Below, one piece after another: positions 15,193-24,796 of a stretch of 64,000 nt of DNA (position 1 is the stretch's first letter; each line of letters begins with the position of its first letter). Under the pieces are notes generated by a model. That model ran no database searches, had not been told where the DNA came from, and saw only the letters and a program-made list of their open reading frames with translations. Source of the DNA: Flavicella marina (lineage in GTDB: Bacteria > Bacteroidota > Bacteroidia > Flavobacteriales > Flavobacteriaceae); contig NZ_VYVA01000003.1 in assembly GCF_009193215.1 (NCBI RefSeq), positions 403,069 through 467,068 on the forward strand, written 5' to 3'. A program made the position numbers and the translations under genes.

Positions 15193-17935
15193 AACTGCGT
15201 TTATTTTTTTTCTTTTTTGAGCCATTGTTTAATCTGTAGGTGTAGCTAATAACGGCATACATACCTAGGCTCTCTGTAGTTATTTCTTCGTAATAATTTA
15301 CATTACTTCTTCTGTGAATATCTACGTTTTTATTCAACATGTCGATTAACAATAGTTTGAAAACATTGTTTTTCTTTTTTGTAAGTGAATAAGAAATGGC
15401 AGCATTCCACAAGGGTAAAGTTCTGTCTGGAGAAAATTTACTGTCAGTGTAAATAAAATAATCGAATTGGGTGTTGAAGGTGAATTTTGATGTAATGTCG
15501 TAATCTAGCATAGTAAAATAATGCTGGGTAACGAACTGTCTGTTAAGGTCTCTTACTATTGAAAAGTTTGTTTGATTTAAGGTGTATTCACCGCCAAGTT
15601 TTAAGTCGTATATTTTTTTATTGTTGTTTTCGAATTTTAAATAGCCTGAATATTTTTTTGCACTGACATCATTCAATTCAAGGTTGACAAGGGTGTTAGA
15701 TACAGCAAAAGAGTTTCTATTTTTTATGGTGTATCGGATTCCTAGACCATTTACTTTTTTGCTCAGACTAAAAGCAGTGGTGATATTGTCTTTAGTACCA
15801 ATGTTTTCAAAGCTTCTAGTTCGTATAAAGTTGTCGTCGATCTCAACGGTTTGCACAATAGCATCATCAGTGTGTTGATATCGGACATTTCCGTAAAAAG
15901 TTAAACCTGCATTTTGATCATAGACATTTACTCTTAGTAATAAATCGTCTCGTTGTTCAGGATTTAGATTTGGGTTTCCTTTTCTGATAAAAAAAGGATT
16001 CAAGTCATTGATAACGGTTGAACTTTGAAAGGTAGTCGGGTTCTTTACTATTTTTTTATAGTTGATTCTGTATTTTCTACCTCTTTTCGGAATGTACTGT
16101 AGTTTTGCAATAGGGTTGATAAAACTGTTCGTTTTTCGGTTTGGATTCATGTTCGTTTCTCCAAACTCTCGACTTATATTTTGGTATTCTGCACCAGCAT
16201 AGATATTCAGTTTTTCAATATTGTAGCTATAACCTGCTCTTGATTGATAATTGAATTCTTGATGTTTGTACTGATACGCTAAAATTTCAGCCTCTCTGCT
16301 ATTGTCGATAAAAGTTTTCGATTGATAAATGTCTTCGTCAATTTTACGGTATGAGTTTACCGCTTCTATTTTTATATAATGGTCGTTACCCAGAGGTTCT
16401 GTATATTTCGCATTGTAATTTAAATAGTTGTTGTCAATTATCTCATCTCTAAAGATATCAGTTTCAAAAGTTGTTGTGTTATCGGTATCGATATTACGCT
16501 TGTTTAGCGTGTATTGTTGATTGTAACGTTTCAGTTTTTCCGTAGTAGCATAAGTTCCAACACTGAAGTTTTTTCCTTTGTCATTTAACTTTTTGTAAAA
16601 ATTGAGTTTAACATTACCATTCTGCTTGTTAAACTTGTTGTTGAAACGACTATCATTAGTAGCTCTTAATGTATCTTGCTCGTTGTAATAATTTGTAAAT
16701 CTATTTAATAGGGTGTTTCTGTCGTTGATACTGTATCCACCTTTCGCGAAAAAACTATAGGTTTTGTGAGATTGATTTAGGTAGTTGAAATTTAATTTAT
16801 GGTCTTTGTTTTGATTGTCGAATTGACTAACATAATCAGAGTTAAAGCTACCAGAATTTTGAAAAGAGGTTCTTTTAGTGTAAGAAGTTCCATCGTTGTC
16901 TGAGTAGTTGTATGTGTAATCGGCATTTAAGGATTCACGTTTTTTGAATTCATGTCCAAAATGCAAACCTGCAATTTGAGTATTTAAAAACCCACTCAGT
17001 TTTTTTTTTGGAATGTCACTCTCTTCGTTTTCATCTTGATCTCCTAGACCATTTGCATTTTGTAAAAAATCTCTAATATTAGAACCAGTTACATTGATGT
17101 TATTTGTTTTGGCTACAGCTGAAAACTGTGTTTTAGATGAAAAGCGATTGTAGTTGGCATTTGCGAAATAGCGATTGTCAAGTCCGATTCCAGCAGAAGC
17201 TTTACCAAAGCCTCTATTTTTTTTGTCTTTTTTTAGTGTGAAGTTTAAAATTACTTGTTTGTTTCCATCACTGACTCCTGTTAACTCAGATTCGTCACTT
17301 TTTTTATCAATCACTTCTACTTTGGCGATAACATCAGCCGAGAGATTTTTCATAACCACTGATGGATCACCCCCGAAAAATTCCTTTCCATCAACATAAA
17401 TTTTCGTGACTTCATTACCCTGTGCAATCATTTTTCCGTCAGAGTCAATTTCCATTCCTGGTAATTTTTCTAACATTTCTTCTATATTATCGTCATGATT
17501 TATCTTAAATGCTGAGGTGTTGAAAGCCACCGTGTCTTTTTTTATTTGGATCGGAACAACCGCTGAAATCGTGACCTCGTCTAATACACCAATATCTTCC
17601 TCTAAAATGATGCTACTTAAGTCAATGGCCTGGTTTTTATATACAATTGTTTTGAAAAAGGATTTGAATCCGGTTGAATGAACTTGAAGCAACATAGAGT
17701 CTCTAGCATCTTCAACCAGTTTAAACAAACCGTCTTGATCAGTTGTAGTGTAGTTGATCATTGTTGAGTCTGTAGGGTGTAGTAAGACGACAGAAGCATA
17801 TTCTAAAGGTTCGTTTTCAGGTGTAACAATTTTCCCAGTGATAGAAGGAGTATCTTGTGCAGTGATTGTAAGAGTTGAAATAGTACAAAGAAATACGAAT
17901 ATGAGTTGAATGTTTTTTTGAAGGTTAATTGGCAT
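15191..17935 (-). CDS. Outer-membrane beta-barrel family protein with CarboxypepD_reg domain
   Basis: A 914-residue protein with signal peptide (to about residue 26, TITAQ), a CarboxypepD_reg-like domain (PSITGKIVTPENEPLEYASV), a plug-like segment (KLPGMEIDSDGKM, VTKIYVDGKEFFGGDPS) and a long barrel resembling the OMP_b-brl_3 family. It looks like a TonB-dependent receptor but this family often lacks a clear TonB box. It is a single gene, with no SusD partner beside it. The C-terminus is unusually basic (NGSKKKKNKRS). A 9-bp inverted repeat lies directly before its ATG (see separate entry). The substrate is unknown. Confidence 0.85.
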   Translation of the reverse strand: MPINLQKNIQLIFVFLCTISTLTITAQDTPSITGKIVTPENEPLEYASVVLLHPTDSTMINYTTTDQDGLFKLVEDARDSMLLQVHSTGFKSFFKTIVYKNQAIDLSSIILEEDIGVLDEVTISAVVPIQIKKDTVAFNTSAFKINHDDNIEEMLEKLPGMEIDSDGKMIAQGNEVTKIYVDGKEFFGGDPSVVMKNLSADVIAKVEVIDKKSDESELTGVSDGNKQVILNFTLKKDKKNRGFGKASAGIGLDNRYFANANYNRFSSKTQFSAVAKTNNINVTGSNIRDFLQNANGLGDQDENEESDIPKKKLSGFLNTQIAGLHFGHEFKKRESLNADYTYNYSDNDGTSYTKRTSFQNSGSFNSDYVSQFDNQNKDHKLNFNYLNQSHKTYSFFAKGGYSINDRNTLLNRFTNYYNEQDTLRATNDSRFNNKFNKQNGNVKLNFYKKLNDKGKNFSVGTYATTEKLKRYNQQYTLNKRNIDTDNTTTFETDIFRDEIIDNNYLNYNAKYTEPLGNDHYIKIEAVNSYRKIDEDIYQSKTFIDNSREAEILAYQYKHQEFNYQSRAGYSYNIEKLNIYAGAEYQNISREFGETNMNPNRKTNSFINPIAKLQYIPKRGRKYRINYKKIVKNPTTFQSSTVINDLNPFFIRKGNPNLNPEQRDDLLLRVNVYDQNAGLTFYGNVRYQHTDDAIVQTVEIDDNFIRTRSFENIGTKDNITTAFSLSKKVNGLGIRYTIKNRNSFAVSNTLVNLELNDVSAKKYSGYLKFENNNKKIYDLKLGGEYTLNQTNFSIVRDLNRQFVTQHYFTMLDYDITSKFTFNTQFDYFIYTDSKFSPDRTLPLWNAAISYSLTKKKNNVFKLLLIDMLNKNVDIHRRSNVNYYEEITTESLGMYAVISYTYRLNNGSKKKKNKRS

Positions 17936-17937
17936 TA

Positions 17938-17983
17938 TGAGTCTTAGGGTTATTGGTTTTTATCGGTCGACGTGTAAGACTCA
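17938..17983 (-). promoter_or_regulatory. Inverted repeat abutting the start codon of the receptor-like gene
   Basis: TGAGTCTTA (17938-17946) and TAAGACTCA (17975-17983) are perfect 9-bp arms with a 28-base loop, and the near arm ends two bases before the ATG at 17935. In the mRNA this could form a hairpin over the ribosome entry site. As DNA it could be an operator. A loose -7 box (TAGTTTTTG, 17984-17992 region) lies next to it. Confidence 0.5.
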
Positions 17984-18077
17984 AAAACTAGACCAAAGTT
18001 TAAAATGATTTTTTAGAGGAGGTCAAATCAACAGTATTTTTTTCTTTTTATCTTGATGTTCATTGTGTTTCTTGTAT

Positions 18078-18114
18078 CAAAAAAAAGTGCTTTTGAATTT
18101 TCAAAAGCACTTTT
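18078..18114 (-). terminator. Terminator of groES-groL
   Basis: AAAAGTGCTTTTGA (18083-18096) and TCAAAAGCACTTTT (18101-18114) form a perfect 14-bp stem with a four-base loop. On the minus strand it is followed by a T-run. It lies 23 bases after the groL stop. Confidence 0.92.
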
Positions 18115-18136
18115 AAAATAAGTATAAGGTTTGATA

Positions 18137-19783
<1,647 letters not shown>

Positions 19784-19823
19784 TTAATGTTTTTTATTGT
19801 GAATAAAGATTTGTAAGAGTTTT

Positions 19824-20102
19824 TTAAACGATTGCGAAGATGTCGCTTTCTCTCATGATTAAATAATCTGTACCCTCTAGTTTTAACTCGGTTCCTGCAT
19901 ATTTACCATACAATACTGTGTCACCAACTTTTACAGTCATTTTTTCATCTTTGGTTCCGTTTCCAACTGCAACTACTGTACCTTTTGAAGGTTTTTCTTT
20001 TGCTGAGTCTGGAATGATTAATCCTGAAGCAGTTGTCGTTTCAGCTGCTAATGGTTCTACAAGTACCCTGTCTGCTAATGGTTTGATGTTTACATTACTC
20101 AT
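19824..20102 (-). CDS. groES: Co-chaperonin GroES
   Basis: The 92-residue cap of the GroEL chamber. It contains [20 protein letters not shown], the mobile loop [20 protein letters not shown] and the C-terminal [14 protein letters not shown]. It is the first gene of the groES-groL operon. No CIRCE element (TTAGCACTC-N9-GAGTGCTAA) precedes it, so HrcA control is not supported. A tandem ATGCCATTT repeat occupies the promoter instead. Confidence 0.97.
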   Translation of the reverse strand: MSNVNIKPLADRVLVEPLAAETTTASGLIIPDSAKEKPSKGTVVAVGNGTKDEKMTVKVGDTVLYGKYAGTELKLEGTDYLIMRESDIFAIV

Positions 20103-20156
20103 ATTATATAATTTTTATATAGGTTATATTATTTTCTGTCTATCATAGCTAAAAAT

Positions 20157-20185
20157 ATGCCATTTCGAATTCTATGCCATTTTGT
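20157..20185 (-). promoter_or_regulatory. Tandem ATGGCAT repeat in the groES promoter
   Basis: Two copies of ATGCCATTT on the plus strand (20157-20165 and 20174-20182, the second continuing TGT) have a 17-base period. Read toward groES, the distal copy ACAAAATGGCAT sits at the -33 position and the proximal copy runs into TATTTTTA at the -7 position. The distal copy matches the arm at the same position in the miaB promoter. Confidence 0.5.
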
Positions 20186-20224
20186 AAAAAAAAATGCCAA
20201 GGTGTCATTTTCCTTGGCATTTTT
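20185..20224 (-). terminator. Terminator of the miaB-secG block
   Basis: AAAAATGCCAAGG (20190-20202) and CCTTGGCATTTTT (20212-20224) make a 13-bp stem. On the minus strand it is followed by nine T. It lies 20 bases after the secG stop and separates that block from groES. Confidence 0.92.
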
Positions 20225-20243
20225 GTGTCAACTTTTCTAGTTG

Positions 20244-20582
20244 TTATTCTTCTTCTGTGTCTTCAACTTCTGGTAGTGCAGGAGCTTCATCTTCAGAAAT
20301 ACGATTGTTTAAAGTTTCTTCGATTTGAGATTCTTGAGAATTAGAATTCTCTCTTGGAATCGCAAAGTTTGATAAAAGAATCATCGCCATCAATGCAATT
20401 GCCAATGTCCAAGTACTTTTGTCTAAGAAATTATTAGTGCTTTGAACTCCTCCCATTGATTGAGAACCACCACCTCCGAAAGATGAAGATAAACCTCCTC
20501 CTTTAGGGTTTTGAACCATAATGATTAATACTAGCAATACTGCTACAATAAGGATAAGGATTAAAAACAACGTATATGTCAT
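20244..20582 (-). CDS. secG: Preprotein translocase subunit SecG
   Basis: A small SecYEG subunit. The 112 residues have two membrane helices (about 3-22 and 58-75) linked by the conserved cytoplasmic loop QNPKGGGLSSSFGG. The C-terminal tail is acidic and extended, as in other Bacteroidota. It is the last gene of the minus-strand block, two bases after the TPR-like gene. Confidence 0.95.
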   Translation of the reverse strand: MTYTLFLILILIVAVLLVLIIMVQNPKGGGLSSSFGGGGSQSMGGVQSTNNFLDKSTWTLAIALMAMILLSNFAIPRENSNSQESQIEETLNNRISEDEAPALPEVEDTEEE

Positions 20583-20584
20583 GA

Positions 20585-21280
20585 TTATTTATTTTTTAAG
20601 TATTCTATTTTCTTAATTTGGTCTGCAAAGAAACCACTTTTTTCTGGATATTTCAAAATTAATATTTTATATGCATTGATTGCATTCGTATATTTTTTTT
20701 GTTCTAAATATACTTTTGCCAATGTTTCGGTCATTAATTCTTCTTCGTTATAGTAATTCTCGTTAGAAACAGTGTGAGAGCTTTCTTTTGAAATAGGTTT
20801 TATCGTAGGGTTTACTTCAATAAATTTATCGATTAAGTCACTGTTTTTATCGATGTTTTTCTCAGAAATTTCATTCCTGTTAATGGTTTTTTTAGACGAT
20901 AGTTGTAGCCATTGATGAAACGAATGTGTTTCGTTTTTATCAAACTCTAAAGGTGTTCCTATCTCTAGATCTTCAGAAAAAGTTTGTTTAGTTGTTACTT
21001 GCTTTTTTGAGACCACCTTCTTTGATTGAGCTTTACTTTGAGAAAATGCGAAATCACTTATGAAATCAAATAAAATCGCTCTATCGATGGTATGTGCAGC
21101 AGTTTTTTTTAATTGATTGTTGTATTTAAAACTGTTGTTTTGTTTTAAACCTTTTATATAAAGGGCTTTTGCTGATTGAAAATAAGGATATTTTTCGGTG
21201 ATGCTTTCTAGCGCCGTAACAAAATCAGCATTGATCTGTTTGGGTGAATTTAAACCATCGAAAAAAACTTTTTTATCCAT
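20585..21280 (-). CDS. Hypothetical protein with C-terminal TPR-like helices
   Basis: A 231-residue protein without a signal peptide. The N-terminal part (residues 10-80) and the C-terminal part (EELMTETLAKVYLEQKKYTNAINAYKIL, quoted here beyond the core ETLAKVYLEQKKYTNAINAY) look like tetratricopeptide helices, joined by a Lys/Ser-rich linker. It lies between lptE (3 bases away) and secG (2 bases away), a position that is commonly kept in Flavobacteria. The function is unknown. A scaffold role in envelope biogenesis is a guess from position only. Confidence 0.8.
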   Translation of the reverse strand: MDKKVFFDGLNSPKQINADFVTALESITEKYPYFQSAKALYIKGLKQNNSFKYNNQLKKTAAHTIDRAILFDFISDFAFSQSKAQSKKVVSKKQVTTKQTFSEDLEIGTPLEFDKNETHSFHQWLQLSSKKTINRNEISEKNIDKNSDLIDKFIEVNPTIKPISKESSHTVSNENYYNEEELMTETLAKVYLEQKKYTNAINAYKILILKYPEKSGFFADQIKKIEYLKNK

Positions 21281-21283
21281 TTT

Positions 21284-21787
21284 TTACCAGTTAGCTACAG
21301 ATGCGTTAAAAATGTCTTGAGTAATACGTTCGAAAATTTCATCCAATGCGGTTTCTAAAACACTACCTGCAAGTTGCGCGTTGGCATCAAAATCATGGAA
21401 GTGTGAAAAGCTTTTTTCAAAATCTTTTTTCTCATCAAGTTTGTTGTAAAAGCGAACATTTACTACGATGGTTAGTCTACTTTGTGCTGCTGTTTGATCT
21501 GCAGTTGCAGTCATTGGAGTTACACGATAATTTGTGATTTCACCTTCGAAAAATAAATCTCCATTAGACTTAACGAGACTTAAATTAGTTTGACGCAAAA
21601 ATAAATCTTGCAAATCTTGAGTGAAGCGTTGACTCAATCCAGGTTCAACTAACGGTGCATTATTAGGGAAATAATTTACTTGCAAAGTCTTTGCATTACC
21701 GGTATCACCTCCTGTGAATGAATAAATACCGCAACCCGCTAAACTTGCTATGAAGATAAGGGCTAAAAAAAGAGTTTTTAGTTTCAT
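21284..21787 (-). CDS. lptE: LptE family LPS-assembly lipoprotein
   Basis: A 167-residue lipoprotein. The signal peptide MKLKTLFLALIFIASLAGCG carries a lipobox with Cys19, followed by IYSFTGGDTG, and the body contains NYFPNNAPLVEPGLSQRFTQ and VNVRFYNK, which fit the Bacteroidota LptE family. LptE plugs the LptD barrel that inserts LPS into the outer membrane. It lies 68 bases after the sigma-54 activator gene in the same transcriptional direction. Confidence 0.88.
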   Translation of the reverse strand: MKLKTLFLALIFIASLAGCGIYSFTGGDTGNAKTLQVNYFPNNAPLVEPGLSQRFTQDLQDLFLRQTNLSLVKSNGDLFFEGEITNYRVTPMTATADQTAAQSRLTIVVNVRFYNKLDEKKDFEKSFSHFHDFDANAQLAGSVLETALDEIFERITQDIFNASVANW

Positions 21788-21855
21788 ATGTATATTGTGC
21801 TACTCCGGTTTGAAAATTAATCAATATTGATGACTTCACCTAAGAAGTGCGAGAA

Positions 21856-23082
21856 TTATAAATTGTATTGTTTTATTTTTCTGTAAAGCGTTCTTTCAGA
21901 AATACCTAATTCTTTGGCCGCTAATTTTCGTTTGTTTTGATTTTTTTCGAGTGATTTTTTAATCATCTCAATTTCTTTTTCATGAAGGGATAGCGATTCA
22001 TCTTCTTCAATAGTTTCGGCATATTCGTAATTGCTTATTGGATTTGGTTGCTGAATTTGAATAAGTTCAACATTTTTATCGTTAGAAAAATTAGCACTCT
22101 CTTTTTTAAACTCTTCTAAGAGATGTAGTTTTTCTGTCGGAATTTCTGCCGTGTTTTTGTTTTTAATTAAGTCAAGAGTTAATGCTTTTAATTCATTGAA
22201 ATCTTTTCTTAACTCGTATAGTGCTTTGTATAAAACATCTCTATCCTCAGAAAAATCACTTTCATTATTAGTACTTTCTACAATTGCTGGAAGATTGTTG
22301 TAGTTTGGTAAGTACTGAATTAATTTTTCAGGGCCAATGTTTCTGCTTTCTTCTACAACAGAAATTTGCTCAGCAATATTTCTTAACTGACGTATGTTTC
22401 CAGGGAATCTGTAGTTAAGTAATAGATTTACCGCATCGTCATTTAAGCGAATGGTTGGCATTCTGTATTTCTGCGCAAAATCTGAGGCAAATTTTCGAAA
22501 CAATAAATGAATATCGTTTTCTCTTTCTCTTAAAGGAGGCAAATGCAACTCAATAGTGCTCAATCGGTAGTAAAGATCTTCTCTAAATTTCCCCTTTTGA
22601 ATGGCTTGCTGCATTTTCATATTTGTTGCGGCAACAATTCTCACATCCGTTTTTTGTACTTGAGAAGAACCTACTTTGATAAATTCACCATTTTCTAAAA
22701 CACGTAAAAGTCGTACTTGGGTGGTGAGTGGTAATTCACCTACTTCATCCAGAAAAATAGTTCCCCCATCAGCAACTTCAAAATATCCTTTTCGTGTCGA
22801 TGTTGCTCCAGTAAAAGCACCTTTTTCGTGTCCGAACAATTCACTGTCGATCGTTCCTTCAGGAATCGCACCACAGTTTACTGCGATATAATTGCAATGT
22901 TTTCTGTGAGACAATTGGTGAATGATTTTCGGAATGGTTTCTTTACCAACACCACTTTCACCCGTTACCAAAACAGAAATATCTGTTGGAGCAACACGCA
23001 TTGCTTTTTCTAAAGAACGATTAAGTTTCTCGTCATTTCCTATTATCTCGAAACGTTGTTTTATTGTCGTCAATCCTTCCAT
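21856..23082 (-). CDS. Sigma-54-dependent transcriptional activator, no receiver domain
   Basis: A 408-residue enhancer-binding protein. The AAA+ domain starts almost at the N-terminus: Walker A GESGVGKE (41-48), the sigma-54 contact loop GAFTGA (88-93), and Walker B TIFLDE (108-113). The C-terminus has a Fis-type helix-turn-helix (KRKLAAKELGISERTLYRKI). There is no receiver, GAF or PAS domain, so it must be controlled by level, by a partner or by the roughly 150-residue linker. It lies 12 bases after miaB and before lptE. Confidence 0.93.
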   Translation of the reverse strand: MEGLTTIKQRFEIIGNDEKLNRSLEKAMRVAPTDISVLVTGESGVGKETIPKIIHQLSHRKHCNYIAVNCGAIPEGTIDSELFGHEKGAFTGATSTRKGYFEVADGGTIFLDEVGELPLTTQVRLLRVLENGEFIKVGSSQVQKTDVRIVAATNMKMQQAIQKGKFREDLYYRLSTIELHLPPLRERENDIHLLFRKFASDFAQKYRMPTIRLNDDAVNLLLNYRFPGNIRQLRNIAEQISVVEESRNIGPEKLIQYLPNYNNLPAIVESTNNESDFSEDRDVLYKALYELRKDFNELKALTLDLIKNKNTAEIPTEKLHLLEEFKKESANFSNDKNVELIQIQQPNPISNYEYAETIEEDESLSLHEKEIEMIKKSLEKNQNKRKLAAKELGISERTLYRKIKQYNL

Positions 23083-23094
23083 AGAAATTATTTT

Positions 23095-24564
23095 TTATTG
23101 AAACGGAGTTTCTTGAGGAGCACTAACAGCTTCTCCAATTAATGTTGCAGAAGTGCACTCATCAACTCTCACTTGTACATAGTCACCTACTTTTTCGTTT
23201 CCTTTCGGGAAAACGGCAACATAGTTTTGAGAATTTCTTGACATCCAGTGTTCATTCGATTTTTTTGAAGTTCCTTCAATCAAAACCTCAATGGTTTGTC
23301 CGATATATTTTTCGGTATTCTTGTTGCTCAAGTTTCTTTGCAGTTGAATTACTTCATTCAACCTTCGTTTTTTTACCTCGTTTGGTACGTTGTCTTCAAG
23401 TTTTTTTGCCGCTAAAGTACCAGGGCGCTCTGAGTACGCAAACATAAATCCATAGTCGTATTGAACATATTCCATCATGCTCAATGTGTCTTTGTGTTCT
23501 TCTTCGGTTTCATCGCAAAATCCGATAATCATGTCTTGAGAGATAGCAGTACCTGGGATTATTTTTCTGATGTTATCTATCAACTCCATGTATTCTTCTC
23601 GAGTGTGCTGACGGTTCATTCTCTCCAAAACACTTGTACTACCTGATTGTACAGGTAAATGTAAATACCTACAAATATTCGGGTGTTTTGCCATTACATG
23701 CAATACCTCGATTTCTAAATCTTGTGGATTGTTTGTAAAAAAACGGATTCTTAGCGTAGGGAAAGTGCTGGCAACTAAATCTAACAAGTGAGAAAAATGA
23801 ACAGCCGTTGCTTTGGCAATGTCAGAAGCTTTATCAAAGTCTTTTTTAAGTCCGCCACCATACCATAAATAACTGTCAACATTTTGGCCTAGCAATGTGA
23901 TTTCTTTGAAGTTTTTGTCTTTTAGATCTTGAATTTCTTCAATGATACTTTTTGGATCTCTACTGCGTTCTCTTCCGCGAGTAAAAGGTACTACACAAAA
24001 CGTACACATATTGTCGCAACCTCTCGTGATGGATACAAATGCAGAAACCCCATTTGAATTTAATCTTACAGGAGCAATATCTCCATAAGTTTCTTCTTTC
24101 GATAAGACCACATTTACCGCATCTCTACCTGCATTTACTTCTTCTAATAAATTAGGTAGATCTTTATATGCATCAGGTCCTACAACCAAATCAACAATTT
24201 TTTCTTCATCTAAGAATTTAGATTTCAATCGTTCAGCCATACATCCCAAAACCCCAACTTTCATGTTTGGATTTATTTTTTTTACAGAATTGTATTTTTG
24301 AAGTCTTTTTCGAATGGTTTGCTCTGCTTTGTCTCTAATGGAGCAAGTATTCACTAACACCAAATCAGCATCTTCAATGTATTGCGTGGTGTTGAAGTCG
24401 TTTTCAGCTAAAATTGAAGCTACAATCTCACTGTCATTCATGTTCATTTGACAACCGTAGCTTTCGATGTATAATTTTTTAGAATTCCCCTTTAACTCAT
24501 CTGTTAATAAAGGGTGTCCCTGTTTGTTAGCATCTATTATTTTTTCTGTCTCCATTCCATTCAA
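23095..24564 (-). CDS. miaB: tRNA-2-methylthio-N6-dimethylallyladenosine synthase MiaB
   Basis: A radical-SAM methylthiotransferase that modifies A37 of tRNAs reading UNN codons. The 489 residues contain the N-terminal auxiliary-cluster cysteines C38 (SYGCQMN), C74 and C108, the radical-SAM triad C183/C187/C190 in RGCDNMCTFC, and a C-terminal TRAM domain. ATG 24564 gives MNGMETEK; a second ATG three codons later is equally possible. It is the first gene of the miaB-secG block and is divergent from topA. Confidence 0.95.
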   Translation of the reverse strand: MNGMETEKIIDANKQGHPLLTDELKGNSKKLYIESYGCQMNMNDSEIVASILAENDFNTTQYIEDADLVLVNTCSIRDKAEQTIRKRLQKYNSVKKINPNMKVGVLGCMAERLKSKFLDEEKIVDLVVGPDAYKDLPNLLEEVNAGRDAVNVVLSKEETYGDIAPVRLNSNGVSAFVSITRGCDNMCTFCVVPFTRGRERSRDPKSIIEEIQDLKDKNFKEITLLGQNVDSYLWYGGGLKKDFDKASDIAKATAVHFSHLLDLVASTFPTLRIRFFTNNPQDLEIEVLHVMAKHPNICRYLHLPVQSGSTSVLERMNRQHTREEYMELIDNIRKIIPGTAISQDMIIGFCDETEEEHKDTLSMMEYVQYDYGFMFAYSERPGTLAAKKLEDNVPNEVKKRRLNEVIQLQRNLSNKNTEKYIGQTIEVLIEGTSKKSNEHWMSRNSQNYVAVFPKGNEKVGDYVQVRVDECTSATLIGEAVSAPQETPFQ

Positions 24565-24576
24565 AAATTAGGATCG

Positions 24577-24617
24577 CAAAGATACAATCAAAAATATGAA
24601 TTATGACATTTTGTCAT
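24577..24617 (-). promoter_or_regulatory. miaB promoter with ATGACA-TTT-TGTCAT palindrome
   Basis: On the minus strand a -7 box TATCTTTG (24577-24584) has no TTTG at -33. Instead the palindrome ATGACATTTTGTCAT (24603-24617, six-base arms, three-base spacer) covers that position. Its half reading ACAAAATGTCAT resembles ACAAAATGGCAT at the same place before groES. It is probably the binding site of an activator or repressor. Confidence 0.6.
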
Positions 24618-24680
24618 AGAAATTCTACGTTAAAAATAAGTGAAGATTTGAAAAATATTTGAATTTATCTGCTTCATAAA

Positions 24681-24710
24681 TTTGAAATTTAAAAATTCTA
24701 TCTACTTTTG
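24681..24710 (+). promoter_or_regulatory. Promoter of topA
   Basis: TTTG (24681-24684), 18 nt, then TACTTTTG (24703-24710), an almost ideal Bacteroidota promoter. The leader that follows (CAACAGCTAAGAGG) resembles the tRNA-Val leader. The untranslated leader is about 80 bases long. Confidence 0.8.
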
Positions 24711-24796
24711 CAACAGCTAAGAGGCTAGGTTTTAATTTGAATTTAAATAAAAACATAGTAACTTTTTAGACTTAGAAAAATACAATTACGATTTTT

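Noticed and set aside
20103..20160. CIRCE/HrcA element before groES
   Set aside because: No TTAGCACTC-N9-GAGTGCTAA or near match is present.
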